The translations under genes were made by a program, and so were the position numbers. The notes beneath the pieces are model-generated. The model was not told the origin of the DNA. It ran no database searches and worked only from the letters and a program-made list of their open reading frames with translations. Below are positions 1-10,981 of a stretch of DNA of 64,000 nt, one piece after another; position 1 is the stretch's first letter; the number at the start of each line of letters is the position of its first letter. Source of the DNA: Miscanthus floridulus (lineage: Eukaryota > Streptophyta > Magnoliopsida > Poales > Poaceae); contig NC_089588.1 in the NCBI RefSeq assembly GCF_019320115.1, forward strand, positions 113,906,107-113,970,106, in the 5' to 3' direction.

Positions 1-59
1 ATAGTATAAGTTTGTGCACTTGTACTACCTTTGGTTCCTACTTTCCTAAATACTGTTAT

Positions 60-235
60 AACTAGTGGGCACCTAGCAAATTAAGGCCAGTACTTTTTGT
101 TCGCTGCACCATGAAATTTTCAATATTATTTTATATTGTCCTATTGCAGGTTTCCAGTAGCAGCTTCCCAGAGTTCTCTCACCATATATACCACTCCACC
201 TGCATAGCATACTGCATTTCCTGCATCACAGTTAG
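60..235 (+). promoter_or_regulatory. PHAS unit 1 core promoter
   Basis: This is the first copy of a promoter block repeated nine times in the window. The TATA box is at about 184-190, followed by the shared ACCACTCCACC motif and a GCATACTGCA-like segment where transcription would be expected to start, about 30 nt downstream. The upstream shared segments (TATAACTAGTG, AAATTAAGGC, CTTTTTGTTCG) are also present. The assignment rests on repetition of the block and on its fixed place upstream of a miR2118-like site; the start site itself is inferred. Confidence 0.7.
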
Positions 236-358
236 CTTGAGAAACAATTTCCTGTGTCAGCCGGTGTTGTTTGTGTGGCGCTGACAACGAGTTACAGGTC
301 AGGACTGGGTGGCATCAGGATAAATGAATGCAAAGCATGAGTCAGATTTAGGGGCTTA
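215..358 (+). ncRNA. PHAS unit 1, 5' segment (putative 21-PHAS precursor)
   Basis: This is the 5' part of a putative non-coding phasiRNA precursor. It runs from the inferred start site past the miR2118-like site at 300-321 and breaks at 359, where a probable solo LTR is inserted. Homology to the other units resumes at 5125 with the sequence TTAATTTGAGATGTG. No ORF is shared among the copies, so the transcript is taken as non-coding. In the PHAS pathway of grasses the cleaved 3' fragment is made double-stranded and diced every 21 nt. The family assignment is strong from structure; transcription is not shown. The TATA-to-site distance of about 116 nt is the shortest of the array because part of the leader seen in other copies is missing. 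Confidence 0.7.
300..321 (+). promoter_or_regulatory. miR2118-like target site, copy 1
   Basis: Compared with the perfect complement of the grass miR2118 UUCCUGAUGCC-type sequence, this site differs at target positions 1, 6, 11 and 22. The core GGGTGGCATCAGG is intact. Predicted cleavage lies between positions 12 and 13, so the first phase would start at 312. Confidence 0.75.
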
Positions 359-3300
359 TGTAACACCCTGTGTTTTGCATCCTAATAAAAATCACAAAAA
401 AAATTGAATTTGTTAAAACTTCACAACAAATTAAAACATAAAGTAGTTTATTCACTACAAAACCATAACTAAAACCTTTTTCCAAAACCCTTGCATCAAA
501 AATACACCATATACATGCATTCATGTTTGGAATGTTTGATTGGTTCAATAATGATTTGCCCTAGAATTTATTTGGCACCAAATATTCTTCCTTGGCACTC
601 CCCTCCCAATTCCCTTGAATAATTCCTTGGAAACCCTCCTTGACATTATGTAAACCAACCACCATACAAATCTTTTATGAATCCAAATTCAAAACCATTC
701 AAATGACTTGCAAATTTAATCTGGGAAAAACAAAAGCTATTCCATAAATGGAAAATGGCCTCGGGCTCAATATTCCTCACTCCCACTTCTGGCCCGTGCC
801 GCCGCCCGACCTTCCCCTCCTCCCCTCTCCCGCGTGGGCCGCTAACCAGGACAGCCCGCACGCGTGCATGCCTGCCTCCTATCCTCTTCTCCTCCGCTTG
901 GGCTGGCCCAGTCACTCTGCCCATCCTAGCCGGAACTGCCCGTGCCCGCTCCCTCTCCCCGATCCACTGACGACGCGGCCCCACCGGAGTTGTCATCTAC
1001 CCGACGATGACAACGCAACTACCGCATCGCCATACCCGCCGCCTCGGCTTCGCCACCACCTCGTCCTGGTGCTAGAGCGGATAAGGATCGAGGACCTCGC
1101 CATGGACCCCATGAAGCTTCACAACCTCACTCCCTCTCTTCTCTCCCCATCACGCGGCAATGCCTACGGAGTCGACTGTTGCCACCGCCATGGCCGCACT
1201 CTGGCTCCTGCCTATCCCTGACCAGTTTGGATAAGCAGAATATGTGCAGCGGCTAGCACATAGCCAGACAAGCTCGGACACGTGCTAGGAAAGAAGGAAT
1301 CCGAGGCGTGGCAACGAAATATCTGCCATCGGCACCGACCTCGCTGGCCTATAAATAGGCCCGGCCGGCGAGCCCCCGCCTCAACGAGTAGCACATAAAG
1401 CTCCGCCTTAGTCCAGAACAAGCCACCTCCCTCCTAGTTCCTCCTCTCCCCTCTTCTTTTGAGCGGTAGCTCAATTTTCCCCAAATCAGGGCGTCGCGTT
1501 CGCCATTGGAGCGAGCTCCAAGCTCTCCCTCTCCAGTCAACAATAGGTCAATAGGGTTAGCTAATGAGCTCCTAAGCCCCTCCTCTACCTCCTCCGTCAC
1601 CTCAAAGCCGCTCTCCCCGCTGTGTCGCCCTGACCGACGGGAGTCGCCCACTTCCAAGCCGCCATTTCTTGCGCTCGTCGCCGGCAAGGCATGGCCAAGC
1701 TAGTCAAGCCCCGCTACGCACTCACGGACGCCCCGTGACCACACGCCACCTCTCCACATTCGCTAAAACGCTCTGTTGGAGCATCTACTCGTCACCGCGC
1801 CACTGTATTTACTCCAGCAAGCTGCCACGGACACCTCGAGCACCCACCGTCGCCACCATGTGCCCTAGACGCTACGGAATGATCTCAAGGGCATTGTCTG
1901 CCTCACTGCGTCGAGATCCGGTTCGAGACGCCACCGGTGAAGTGAATTCTGTCGAGCCCTGGGGTTTTCCCCTGTTTCCATCACCATGGCGACGTCGCCG
2001 TCTCGACGCCATTTGCCCTCTGTCGTCTCTCTTTCTCTATCAAGTGGGTCGGCACCAAAAGCCACCGCTGTTCGTCTGAGTGGAAGACGGGAGGTTGCCC
2101 ACCTGTTAGTGGTACATGGCACCGCCACGAGGACCCCATGTGGCAGCCACCGTAACTCCCTCTCCTCGCTCCCTTTCCATCTATGGACTTGGTTCACGTG
2201 ATACAGAGAAAGGAGAGATGAGTTCACGGCATAGTGCAAGGCCCGGTGCACGGCATAGTGCCGTAGGCTGACCCCGCTCGTGCTGGCCCGCACGTCAGCC
2301 TCTGACTGAAAGATAAAATGCTGCGTACACCCAAGCATTGCACACAGAGAGGTGAAAAAAGGCCCTTCCATGCATTAAAAAATTCACAGAAAATTCCTAA
2401 ATAAACTAGGTACACCCAAGAGCGTACTCAAGTTTTTCCACCCCTTTTTTGTTAACCCAATTTGCAGAAATAATTTCCAAAGTTTATTCCAAATATCTTT
2501 TTCTTATTAAAACTTTGATAAATCATATCTCCTTCATCTTAAATCCAAATCACTTGATTCTTCCACCAAAAATCTTCTAAAATCAAGCTCTATCTACCCA
2601 TATCCTTTGTCCCACTATTTGGTGCCCATTTAAATTCTAGTTTGTTTGCTTTCCATTTCTTTATTTGAATTAACACTAACATATATTCGTGTATATATAT
2701 ATTCCATACACCTACATAAAGTAATATGGTAAAACAACAAATATCGACCCCATATAGGACACCTAGACACTCAAGTATACACTTATGTATGGCTAACATT
2801 AGGAACCAAAATAACCTTAGGCGTATATATGTGTGCAAGCATGTATATGCCACTAACCCTAGCCATAACCGAAACCATCCTAACCCTACCTCCTACTTAA
2901 CCTACATCCTTTCCGTATACAAATCTACACATACATGTATATAAACTCTCCTAGTTAACCTCGCCTAACCCTGGTGGACCTATGGAAGCCAACTTAGCCA
3001 ACTATGATGACTTGGTCGGGCTTTCCCTTTCAGGTTTACATAATAGTGAACCTAATAATATGGTCTGGTTTTCCATCAAGAAACCTAGCCACACTATCAT
3101 AACCACCAAACCGAGTCATTCACGATGACTTGGTCAATCTTCCCCATCTAGGTCTACTAATAGTGAACCCTAATAATGTGGTCTGGTTTTCCATCGGATG
3201 ACCAAACCATTTCCACTTAACCCATAAAAAGCCACATCCTGATAGATGAAACCTCTTCATCTAACTCTTACTTCAAATTTACATAGTAATGATAATAATA

Positions 3301-5124
3301 AGTAAACCCACCAACAGTCAGGACCCACCTACGTAGGACCGCCTTTCTTTCTAAATTGCTTGATGGTGTATGTATCGCCTTCCTTGCTTGGTATTTTCCT
3401 TGCTTGTCGACGCTAGGCCGCATAGGATAGAAGACAATGAAACCTGGCTACGAGGACGAGAAGATCATGAATCAGGATTACGGGATAAGGATGTCATTGC
3501 CAGCAAATGGAGGCAAGTCCTAACACCCACTTACCCTTCCACCTAATACACCACATATACCCAACCCCACCTTTCCACCATTACCAAATGTCACCACTGT
3601 ACTACATAACCTCCCACCTCCCACTTCCTATTAAATACCTAATAAACATAACTTATATTCTTCATATTATTATGAGGATCAATATTGTGAGCATAAATGA
3701 TGAATACTTGTGATAAATTATGAACTTAATGATATAGATGAGCAAAGAGCATAGCTCGTGATGATAATTGAACTGGTAAACAAAACTGATTTTCCACGGG
3801 AGCGAGTGGGGGTATTTCCATGTGGTATGGACTACCATGGTAGGTTCACCTAGTGAGGGTTCCTGTTGGGAGATACTCGCTTCGGTCATATAAGGACTGG
3901 CTCATTTGCCATCTCGCATAGCCAGAATTCCATACATCCACATGTCTATATTGGTAGACTTGATCTCACACCCCGATAGATAAAAGTATAATTTCTACTA
4001 GGAGGCCAAAGTGGCAATGGAATATAAGGAGAAGACACGGATGCTAAGTGATCTTCCGTGGTCCGATTGGCATGGTTGCTAAGTGATCTTCCATGTAAAG
4101 CCTCTTGGTTTGGTCATGTTCGAGCCCTTACTTATTATTAACTGGATGATGTGGCATCATCCGGATTATTGAATTGGATGATGTGGTATCATCCAAAGCT
4201 TTGTGTGTTTCCAACCCCTGAGAATCCATGGTGAAATTATATGGACATCTAAGGTCGCGTACTTTTTGGGTATGGGGTCTCGTTAGACCTGTCTAAGCCT
4301 GACGATGGTGTCGGACTGTGTCTATCATGTGGGGAAATGTGTACAACCTCTGCAGAGTGTATTGAATCTGTTTGAATAGCCATGTTGCTGGAATGGGCAA
4401 TCGCTGGGATGAGGTTATAAATGATTAGACTCTTTTATGTGTAATAAAACTAGAGCAATCTGGTAAGTTGTAATCAATTAATCTGGTAAGTAACAACCTA
4501 TAAACCCCGGTAACTGGTGAGAATGGTTAATACTCTCCCAGGGCCCAAACTCCCTTATAAATAACACAACTCTCACTAAGTACAACTCTACCACCATAAA
4601 CCACCTTCACCCAATCCTACCTTACCTCCACCACCATAAACCACCACCAAATATAGCCTTCACCAACTGCCATCCACCTTACCCCAATAGATAGGCCTTG
4701 TTGAGTACTTTATGTACTCAATCCCCTCCATTCTATGTTTTTAGGAGTAAAGCTACAGGAACACATGCAAGGATGGAGCTATCGAGGACTACAAAGGTAA
4801 TATAACAGGAGTATCCCCCGAAGACAAAGTAGTATGGCTACGCAAGAGAGCTACGCTAGGGCTACCACGATTAAGATATATGATTGAGCTTAAGGATAGG
4901 GTTTACGTCCGCACTCCAAGTTGCCTATAGGAATGGAGCCATGACATCTTAGGACCGCTGTGAAAGAACTCCGATAATCTATATAAGGCTACTATGTAAC
5001 ATGTTTTCCCCGTTAGGAATAAAAGTATGGTTTTTTATATCAATCTTGTTCAACTGTGCGTGTCAGCTACTGATCCAGGGACCGATACACGATGCATAGA
5101 GGACCCTAAACTAGGGGCCTGACA
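359..5124. mobile_element. Probable solo LTR of a Gypsy-type retrotransposon (~4.8 kb)
   Basis: The segment starts TGTAACACCC and ends GGGCCTGACA (TG...CA). It interrupts PHAS unit 1 between GCTTA (354-358) and TCTTA (5125-5129), an imperfect 5-bp duplication. I see no reverse transcriptase, integrase or gag and no second copy of the ends, so a solo LTR left by recombination fits best. LTRs this long are known in the Del/Tekay chromovirus lineage, but the lineage is inferred only from length and end sequence. A GC-rich stretch at about 760-1420 contains CTATAAATAGG at about 1350, a likely LTR promoter. A ~75-bp motif (GATGACTTGGTC ... GGTCTGGTTTTCCATC) occurs twice, at about 3005-3080 and 3124-3200. 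ORFs in the GC-rich part look like compositional artefacts. Confidence 0.6.
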
Positions 5125-5457
5125 TCTTAGTACTTAATTTGAGATGTGATAGAATAAAGCTTCTCTTTCGAGGAAGGGAAGGTTTGGTACAAAAGAGCCC
5201 CGAACCTGATTGCCGTTGGTGGAATTGCCTAACCCATTCGTCAACAATTGACACGAAGTAGATGCCAGTGGTTCCGTGAGAGAAACCGGTCGGTGGCGCA
5301 AGCTCACCTGCTACTCATGGCTGCTGGCAACTAGGAGCTTGTTGACGCATTCAAGCAGTCTGTTAGAAGCAAATGGTATGTAATGTCTAGAAGAAGGACT
5401 AGTCTAGGATGGCGTGGTTTCTCGAGGGTGCACTGGAGGCAAAGGATTAGAAGAGGT
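5125..5457 (+). ncRNA. PHAS unit 1, middle segment
   Basis: This continues unit 1 after the solo LTR. It carries the block shared with the other units downstream of the miR2118 site: a GAGATGTGATAGAATAAAGC-like stretch, then CCTGATTGCC and TTGGTGGAATTGCC. The segment ends at the 5-bp duplication GAGGT (5453-5457), where a Copia element is inserted. It is non-coding, and no function is visible other than as precursor body. Confidence 0.65.
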
Positions 5458-5938
5458 TGTTGGCCCACAGGATCACCGGCTCAAGCGAGTGAAGCACTCG
5501 CCGGTCTTGCCGAGCACCCGCTAGTGTTGTCGAGCACCCACTAGCCGTGCTGACCATGAACAGGCGTTGTCCGTCCCACGCACTATGTCTGGAGCTATAA
5601 GAAGAAGAGAGAATAGAGCAAGCACGCACAATACAAGACACCAGCGTTGGCCAAAGCCCTGTCTGTGAGATGGAAATCTAAACTCTCTTTACTAAGTTGC
5701 CTTGTATGTCTATTTATATAACTCTATCTATCTAGTCCTAGTACAACTCATATGCTATAACAGTAACTAGATAACACTGACAGGGCTGACTCTGCGTCGG
5801 CCACTGCATGTTCCTACAGTGCTGCAGGTGAGCCGTGCGGCGCCTGCACCTGTAGCGGCTACAGTATCACAGCACGGGGCCCTTCGACGCCGCCTTCCCT
5901 TGCTGTGTTCACACAAGGTAATAGTAGATTAGCTAACA
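5458..5938 (-). repeat. Copia A left (3') LTR
   Basis: The LTR begins TGTTGGCCCACAGG and ends ATTAGCTAACA. A minus-strand TATA-like box (TATATAAATAG read on the minus strand) lies near 5712-5722. It is paired with 10520-10981 and carries about 19 bp more than that copy. Confidence 0.93.
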
Positions 5939-7453
5939 GCAACAATCTTCCCCTAATCCTACTACTAACCCTTGTACCCCTTCCATCCCGATCACCTCCT
6001 TTATCTCCGTGAGTCGAAGTCGTCCGAGCGGCTTGGTGAGGATGTCCGCGAGTTGCCGACCAGTTTTGACGAACTCAATGACGATCTGCCCTCCATCGAC
6101 ACAGTCCCTAAGGAAGTGGAACTTTACATCGATGTGTTTGCTCTGGTCGTGCAGAACCAGATTCTTCATGAGGGCAATGGTGGGCTAGTTGTCCACCATC
6201 AGTGCTGGTGGGTGAGCTTTCATGCCAGTCAGCTCACCCAGCAGCCGACGTAGCCACACAACTTGGCATGCCGCTGTGGCTGCCGCTACGTACTCTGCCT
6301 CGTACGTAGATAGCGCCACCACCTTTTGTTTCAGCGACAGCCATGAAATTGGGGCCGACCTGAGGAAGACGAGCACGCTAGAGGTGCTCCGTCGTCCGTC
6401 GATGTCCCTCGCCATGTCAGCATCGCTGAACACAGTGAGCTGCAGCCTACTCCTGCTGGTCTTGGGAAAGATGATCCCTTGATCCACTGTCCCTTTGACA
6501 TAGCGTAGTAGCCGCTTCACCGCAGCCCAGGGATCCTCCCTAGGATCCTCCATGAAGCGACTGACGTAGCCCACGGTGAACGCAATGTCTGGCCTTGTGT
6601 GGACTAGGTAGCGCAGACCGCCGACGATGCTCCGGTAGAGTGTTGCATCCACCTTCGCCGTGGTGCTGGCCTTTGTCAGCTTTAGCCGCTCGTCCATTGG
6701 AGTCACGCATGGCTTGCACTCAGCCATGCCGCTCCGCTCCAACAGCTTGGAGGCATACGCGCTCTGACCGAGCATGAGTTCCTCCTTCCCCTGTCTCACC
6801 TCGACGCCGAGGTAGTAGGAGAGTGCGCCGAGATTGCTCATTCGAAAACGAGCCGCCATCTCGTGCTTGAAGCTGTTGATGTCCTCCGTGCGCGCACCGG
6901 TGACAATCAAATCGTCCACATACACGCTGACGACAAGCTCCTCCTTCCCCCATCGCCACGTGTAGAGCGCATGCTCGGTTGCGCACCATTGAAACCCAAG
7001 CTCGCCTAGCGTGGCATCAAGCTTGGCATTCCATGCTCTGGGGGCCTGCCGCAGCCCGTAGAGCGCCTTGCGCAGTCGGAGCACCCTATGCTCCTCTCCC
7101 TTGATGGCAAAACCTAGGGGTTGCCTGACAAAGACCATTTCCGCCAGTTCACCGTTGAGGAAGGCCGATTTAACGTCCAAGTGATGGACGCGCCAGTCCT
7201 TTGCTGCTACCAAGGCAAGTAGCAAACGGATCGACTCCATGCGCGCTACTGGCGCAAAGACATCCTCGAAGTCAATGCCCTCACGTTGAACAAAGCCTCG
7301 GGCGATGAGGCGCGCCTTCTGCTTGACAATGGCGCTAAGCTCATCCCTTTTGACCTTATACACCCACTTCAGGCTGATCGGACGGCATCCTAGAGGTGGA
7401 TCGACGAGCTGCCAAGTCTCATTTTCCTCGATCACCTTCATCTCCTCCAGCAT
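5933..7453 (-). pseudogene. Copia A reverse transcriptase and RNase H
   Basis: This is the C-terminal half of the Copia polyprotein, which copies element RNA into DNA and removes the RNA strand. On the minus strand from 7453 it carries the Copia RT start (LKWVYKVKRD), the HHLDVKSAFLNGEL motif, the LRKALYGLRQAPRAWN motif and the catalytic YVDD in SVYVDDLIVTG. RNase H follows, with VFSDAD, DGRRSTSS and STYEAEYVAA. A stop at 6185-6187 separates the last part (HIDVKFHFLRD ... ADILTKPL, 5933-6169), which is still in recognisable order. A further stop near 7465 separates this segment from the integrase side. The RT core is intact over about 420 codons, but the polyprotein as a whole is broken. Confidence 0.9.
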
Positions 7454-7690
7454 CGCCCGTCGCTAGGTTCCATCACGCTCGGCTAGCGCGAACATGGGTG
7501 GTTCCTCTGCACTGACGAGTAGCAGCTCTGCGTCGTTGAGCAGCCTGCCCGCCAGACCTAAGGGACCTATGCCACCGACGATGTCGTCCAGCCTATGGAA
7601 CCGCACCTCCTCACCTTTGTGGTAGGCGTCCACGAACTCAGTGATGTCACTTGGAGGTGAGGCGAACTCGATCGGTGTCGATGGAGTTCC

Positions 7691-8902
7691 CTATTCTATC
7701 GGAGTGCTTGGTACAGCACCTTGAGTGCTTGGCACTACTTCTAGACTGCTCGTCATAACTCCTGTAGTGTTTGGCCACACTGTAGGAGTGTCCAGCCTCA
7801 GTCTTGGAGTGGTCGACACCACTACAAGACGTCTTGGCTCCGCCACGGGAGTGCTTGGCACCTGTCTAGAAGTGGTTGCCACCACTGCAGAACCTCTCGG
7901 CACCACTCTTGGCGTGCTTAGCATCCCTCTAGAAGTGCATGATACTCCTCCCGGAGTGCTCGGCATCCCTCCCGAAGTGCTCGGCACTGCCCCAGGAGTG
8001 CTCGACTCTACCGTCGGAGTGCTCGGCGCTCCTCCCAGAGTGCTTGGCACCTCTTCCCTAGCGTCTCCACCACCATGGATGACCAAGTGCTCGACGACAA
8101 AGGTGTTGGTGAAGTCGCCAGCTTCCCCCATGCTCGGACTGCTCCAGTCCCAAGACGCCTTCTCGTCGAACACGACGTCGCGCGAGACAAGCACTTTGTC
8201 TCCACGTGGGTCGTAGAGCCGGTACGCCTTGGTACCCTCCGTATAGCCCAGGAACACCATCGGTGTGCTCCTGTCCTCTAGCTTGGTGAGGTTCGGCTTT
8301 GTCTTCCTAACGTGGCTGATGCAACCGAATGTCCAGAGGAATGACACGTTCAGCTTGCACTCATACCAAGCTTCGAACGACGTCTTGCCCGTTAGGGCCT
8401 TGGTCGGAGCGCGGTTGAGGATGAACACCGCCATGGTCACCGCCACTCCCCGGAACTTTGTCGGCATGCCTTTGGCATTCATCATGGATCGGGCCATGCT
8501 AACCACCGTCTGGTTCCGTCGCTCCACCATGCCATTCTGTTGTGGTGAGTACGGTGCGGTGTGGTGTTGCCCCACACCTTGATCCACGCAGTATGTAGCG
8601 AACTCCATCGAAGTGAATTCACCACCGCGATCAGTCCTCAGCACGCAGAGCTTCTTGCGGCTCTCGGCCTCCGCACGTGTCTTGAACTTCTTGATCGCTG
8701 CCGCCGCTTCATCCTTGCTCGTTAGGAGTTGCAGCCACATGTAGCGACTGCAATCGTCCATGAGCTGGAGGAAGTACCACCGACCACCGCATGTAGCAGG
8801 CGTGATCGGCCTATAGAGGTCACCGTGAATGAGCTCGAGAGCTTCCTCCGCGCGATACTTGGCCGCCTTTGGGAAAGGTAGCCTCCTCTGCTTCTCGGCC
8901 AA
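7691..8902 (-). pseudogene. Copia A integrase with Pro/Ser/Thr-rich tail
   Basis: The catalytic core of the Copia integrase is recognisable: ELIHGDLYRPI, YFLQLMDDCSRYMWL, VLRTDRGGEFTS and YSPQQNGMVERRNQT supply the D, D and E of the DDE triad. FGCISHVRK and DRSTPMVFLGYTEG, typical of the C-terminal region, follow. The last ~115 residues (about 7691-8040) are an unusual run of short PSTP, PSTPGG and STPRVVP-like repeats linking integrase to reverse transcriptase. A TGA at 8948-8950 lies just upstream and splits it from the zinc-binding pre-integrase region (WHAQFGHLSFDTL, about 8945-9050). Confidence 0.9.
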
Positions 8903-8944
8903 GCAGCTGTCACACAGCTCACCTCCGTGCTTGATGTGGGGTAG

Positions 8945-10390
8945 CCCTCAAACCATCTTTCCCTGCCGACCAAGCGTGTCAAAGCTGAGATGTCCAAACT
9001 GGGCATGCCACATCCACGGTTCCTCGGAGTGCCTTGCCGTCAGGCACACCGGCTGCTCTACCTTCAGGTCAAGCAGGTACAACCGGTTCAGGGACCTCTT
9101 CACCTTGGCAATAAGTCGCTGCTCCCGGTCCCTGATCCTAAGGATGCCGTCCTTGATCAGTACTTCGCTGCCACGCTCATCCAGCTGACCAATGTTGATG
9201 ATGCTAGAACGTAGCTGCGGGATGTAGTATACATCCGTTAGCGCGCGGTGCTCCCCGTTCTAGCATTTGAAGATGATGGTGCCGCGCCCTTGGATAGCCA
9301 CCCTTGAGCTGTCACCAAACTTCACCGTACCGGTAACATCACCGTCGAGCTCGGAGAAGGATTCCTTGGAGCCCATCATGTGGTTGCTGGCACCAGAGTC
9401 CAGATACCACCGCTGCTCCTAGTTGGCGCCCACACGCCCGAGGTGAACTTGGGCGCGCGGTTCATTGAGGTTGATGGTTTTCAGGTCCCTCCCAGGTCCT
9501 TCCACTGTCGTCGCCTCTTCCTTCTCCTCGGCCTCGATGTCGTGTAGTGCACAGAACGTCGCCATCAGGATAGTGGCCTCATCCTCATCATCGGCTTGCG
9601 CCAGGTGAGCCTGAACCTTCTTCTCCTGCTTGCGATTTGGGCACTCCCGTGCCTAATGGCCCATCTTCCTGCAACACCGACAGACGTTGGGGTCGACCTA
9701 CTTCTTCTTCGAAGAAGCCCTGCCGCGGTGCTTGCCCTTTCCACCATGACTGGAGGAGGCTGCCTTCCTGGAGTTCCTCTGAGCAGTCCACTCCTCTTCC
9801 GTCAGTAGGAGTTTCCCACTGTCCTTCGTTGTTGTCGCCTGCTCCAAGCGCTCGTCCATCACCCGCAGACGGCCTGTCACATCCTCAATGGTGAGGGTGG
9901 ACAAGTCCAGCATCGTCCCTATGAAGAGAGCGATATGGATGTACTTTGCCGGAACGGAGTGGAGGTACTTGGAGACCACCTCCTCTTCGTCGATGGTGAC
10001 GTCGTGGCTCTTCAGCTTGCTGATGAGCATCTGCAGGTGGAGGGAGAAGTCCTCCACCATTTCAATATCCTTGAACTTGAGGATAGCGTACTCCTGCTTC
10101 AGAAGCTGGGCCATCGCCTTCTTTGCGCGGTCGGAACCGACGCGCATCGCCGTAATAGCCTCCCACACCTCCTTAGCCGAGCTCTTCGTCCCCAACGGCT
10201 CCCTATACTCCACCGGTACAGCAGGTAGGATAGCCTCCAACGCTGACATGTCATCCTCCTCATTGTCGGTGCCCTTGTCAACAGCATTACAGAGCCGTCG
10301 GGCTCTTAGCTTGACCTTCATGGTCACCGACCACTCTTCATAGTTGGTGTGAGTCAGTGTCGGCCAACTGGTGCCGCTGACCTCCCGCAC
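8945..10390 (-). pseudogene. Copia A gag, protease and pre-integrase region
   Basis: Gag starts at 10390 on the minus strand ([20 protein letters not shown]), with the UBN2-type gag body typical of plant Copia ([26 protein letters not shown]) up to about 9698. A zinc-knuckle region follows in a shifted frame at about 9600-9690. The aspartic protease is visible at about 9390-9420 as WYLDSGASNHM. The pre-integrase domain lies at about 8945-9060. Several stops and frame changes between 9698 and 8945 mean no single protein can be made. Confidence 0.85.
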
Positions 10391-10519
10391 CGTGCGAACA
10401 ACAACCTCCCCTCATGGCTGGGCAGCCACAGCAGTGCCACTACTGTCGCCCATCTCCGAACCGCCCGTCATCGCCATCGGTTAGACTGGCGACGGCACTT
10501 GTACGGCTCTGATACCACT

Positions 10520-10981
10520 TGTTCGCCCACAGGATCACCGGCTAAGGTGAGTGAAGCACTCGCTGGTCTTGCCGAGCACCTGCTAGTGTTGCCGAGCACC
10601 CACTAGCCGTGCCGACCACGAACAGGCGTTGTCCGTCCCACGCACTATGTCTGGAGCTATAAGATGAAGGGAGAATAGAGCAAGCACGCACAATACAAGA
10701 CACCAGCGTTGGCCGAAGCCCTGTCTGTGAGATGACAAATCTGAACTCTCTTTACTGAGTTGCCGTGTATGTCTATTTATACAACTCTATCTATCTAGTC
10801 CTCGTACAGCCCATATGTTGTAACAGGGCTGACTCTGCGCCGGCCACTGCATGTTCCTACAGTGCTGCAGGTGAGCCGTGCGGCGCCTGCACCTGCAGCG
10901 GCTACAGTATCACAGCAGGGGGCCTTTCGGCGCCGCCTTCCCTAGCTGTGTTCATACAAGGTAACAGTAGATTAGCTAACA
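10520..10981 (-). repeat. Copia A right (5') LTR
   Basis: The LTR begins TGTTCGCCCACAGG and ends ATTAGCTAACA. It pairs with 5458-5938 and lies directly beside the initiator tRNA-Met primer-binding site, which makes it the 5' LTR of the minus-strand element. Confidence 0.93.

Larger units (their letters stand above)
5458..10981 (-). mobile_element. Copia LTR retrotransposon A (minus strand)
   Basis: This is a complete but decayed Ty1/Copia element in PHAS unit 1. LTRs lie at 5458-5938 and 10520-10981, with 5-bp target-site duplications GAGGT at 5453-5457 and 10982-10986. A primer-binding site complementary to initiator tRNA-Met (reverse complement of CTCTGATACCA) sits at about 10507-10517, just inside the right (5') LTR. 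A purine-rich tract adjoins the left LTR at about 5945-5960. Gene order on the minus strand is gag, protease, integrase, reverse transcriptase, RNase H, which is Copia order. Stops break the polyprotein into several frames, so it is probably non-autonomous. The LTRs differ at many positions and by a ~19-bp indel near 5760-5785, so the insertion is not recent. Confidence 0.95.

Noticed and set aside
646..1221. Overlapping ORFs of 116 and 157 codons in a GC-rich stretch
   Set aside because: They lie inside the probable solo LTR, are open on both strands because of composition, and show no domain.
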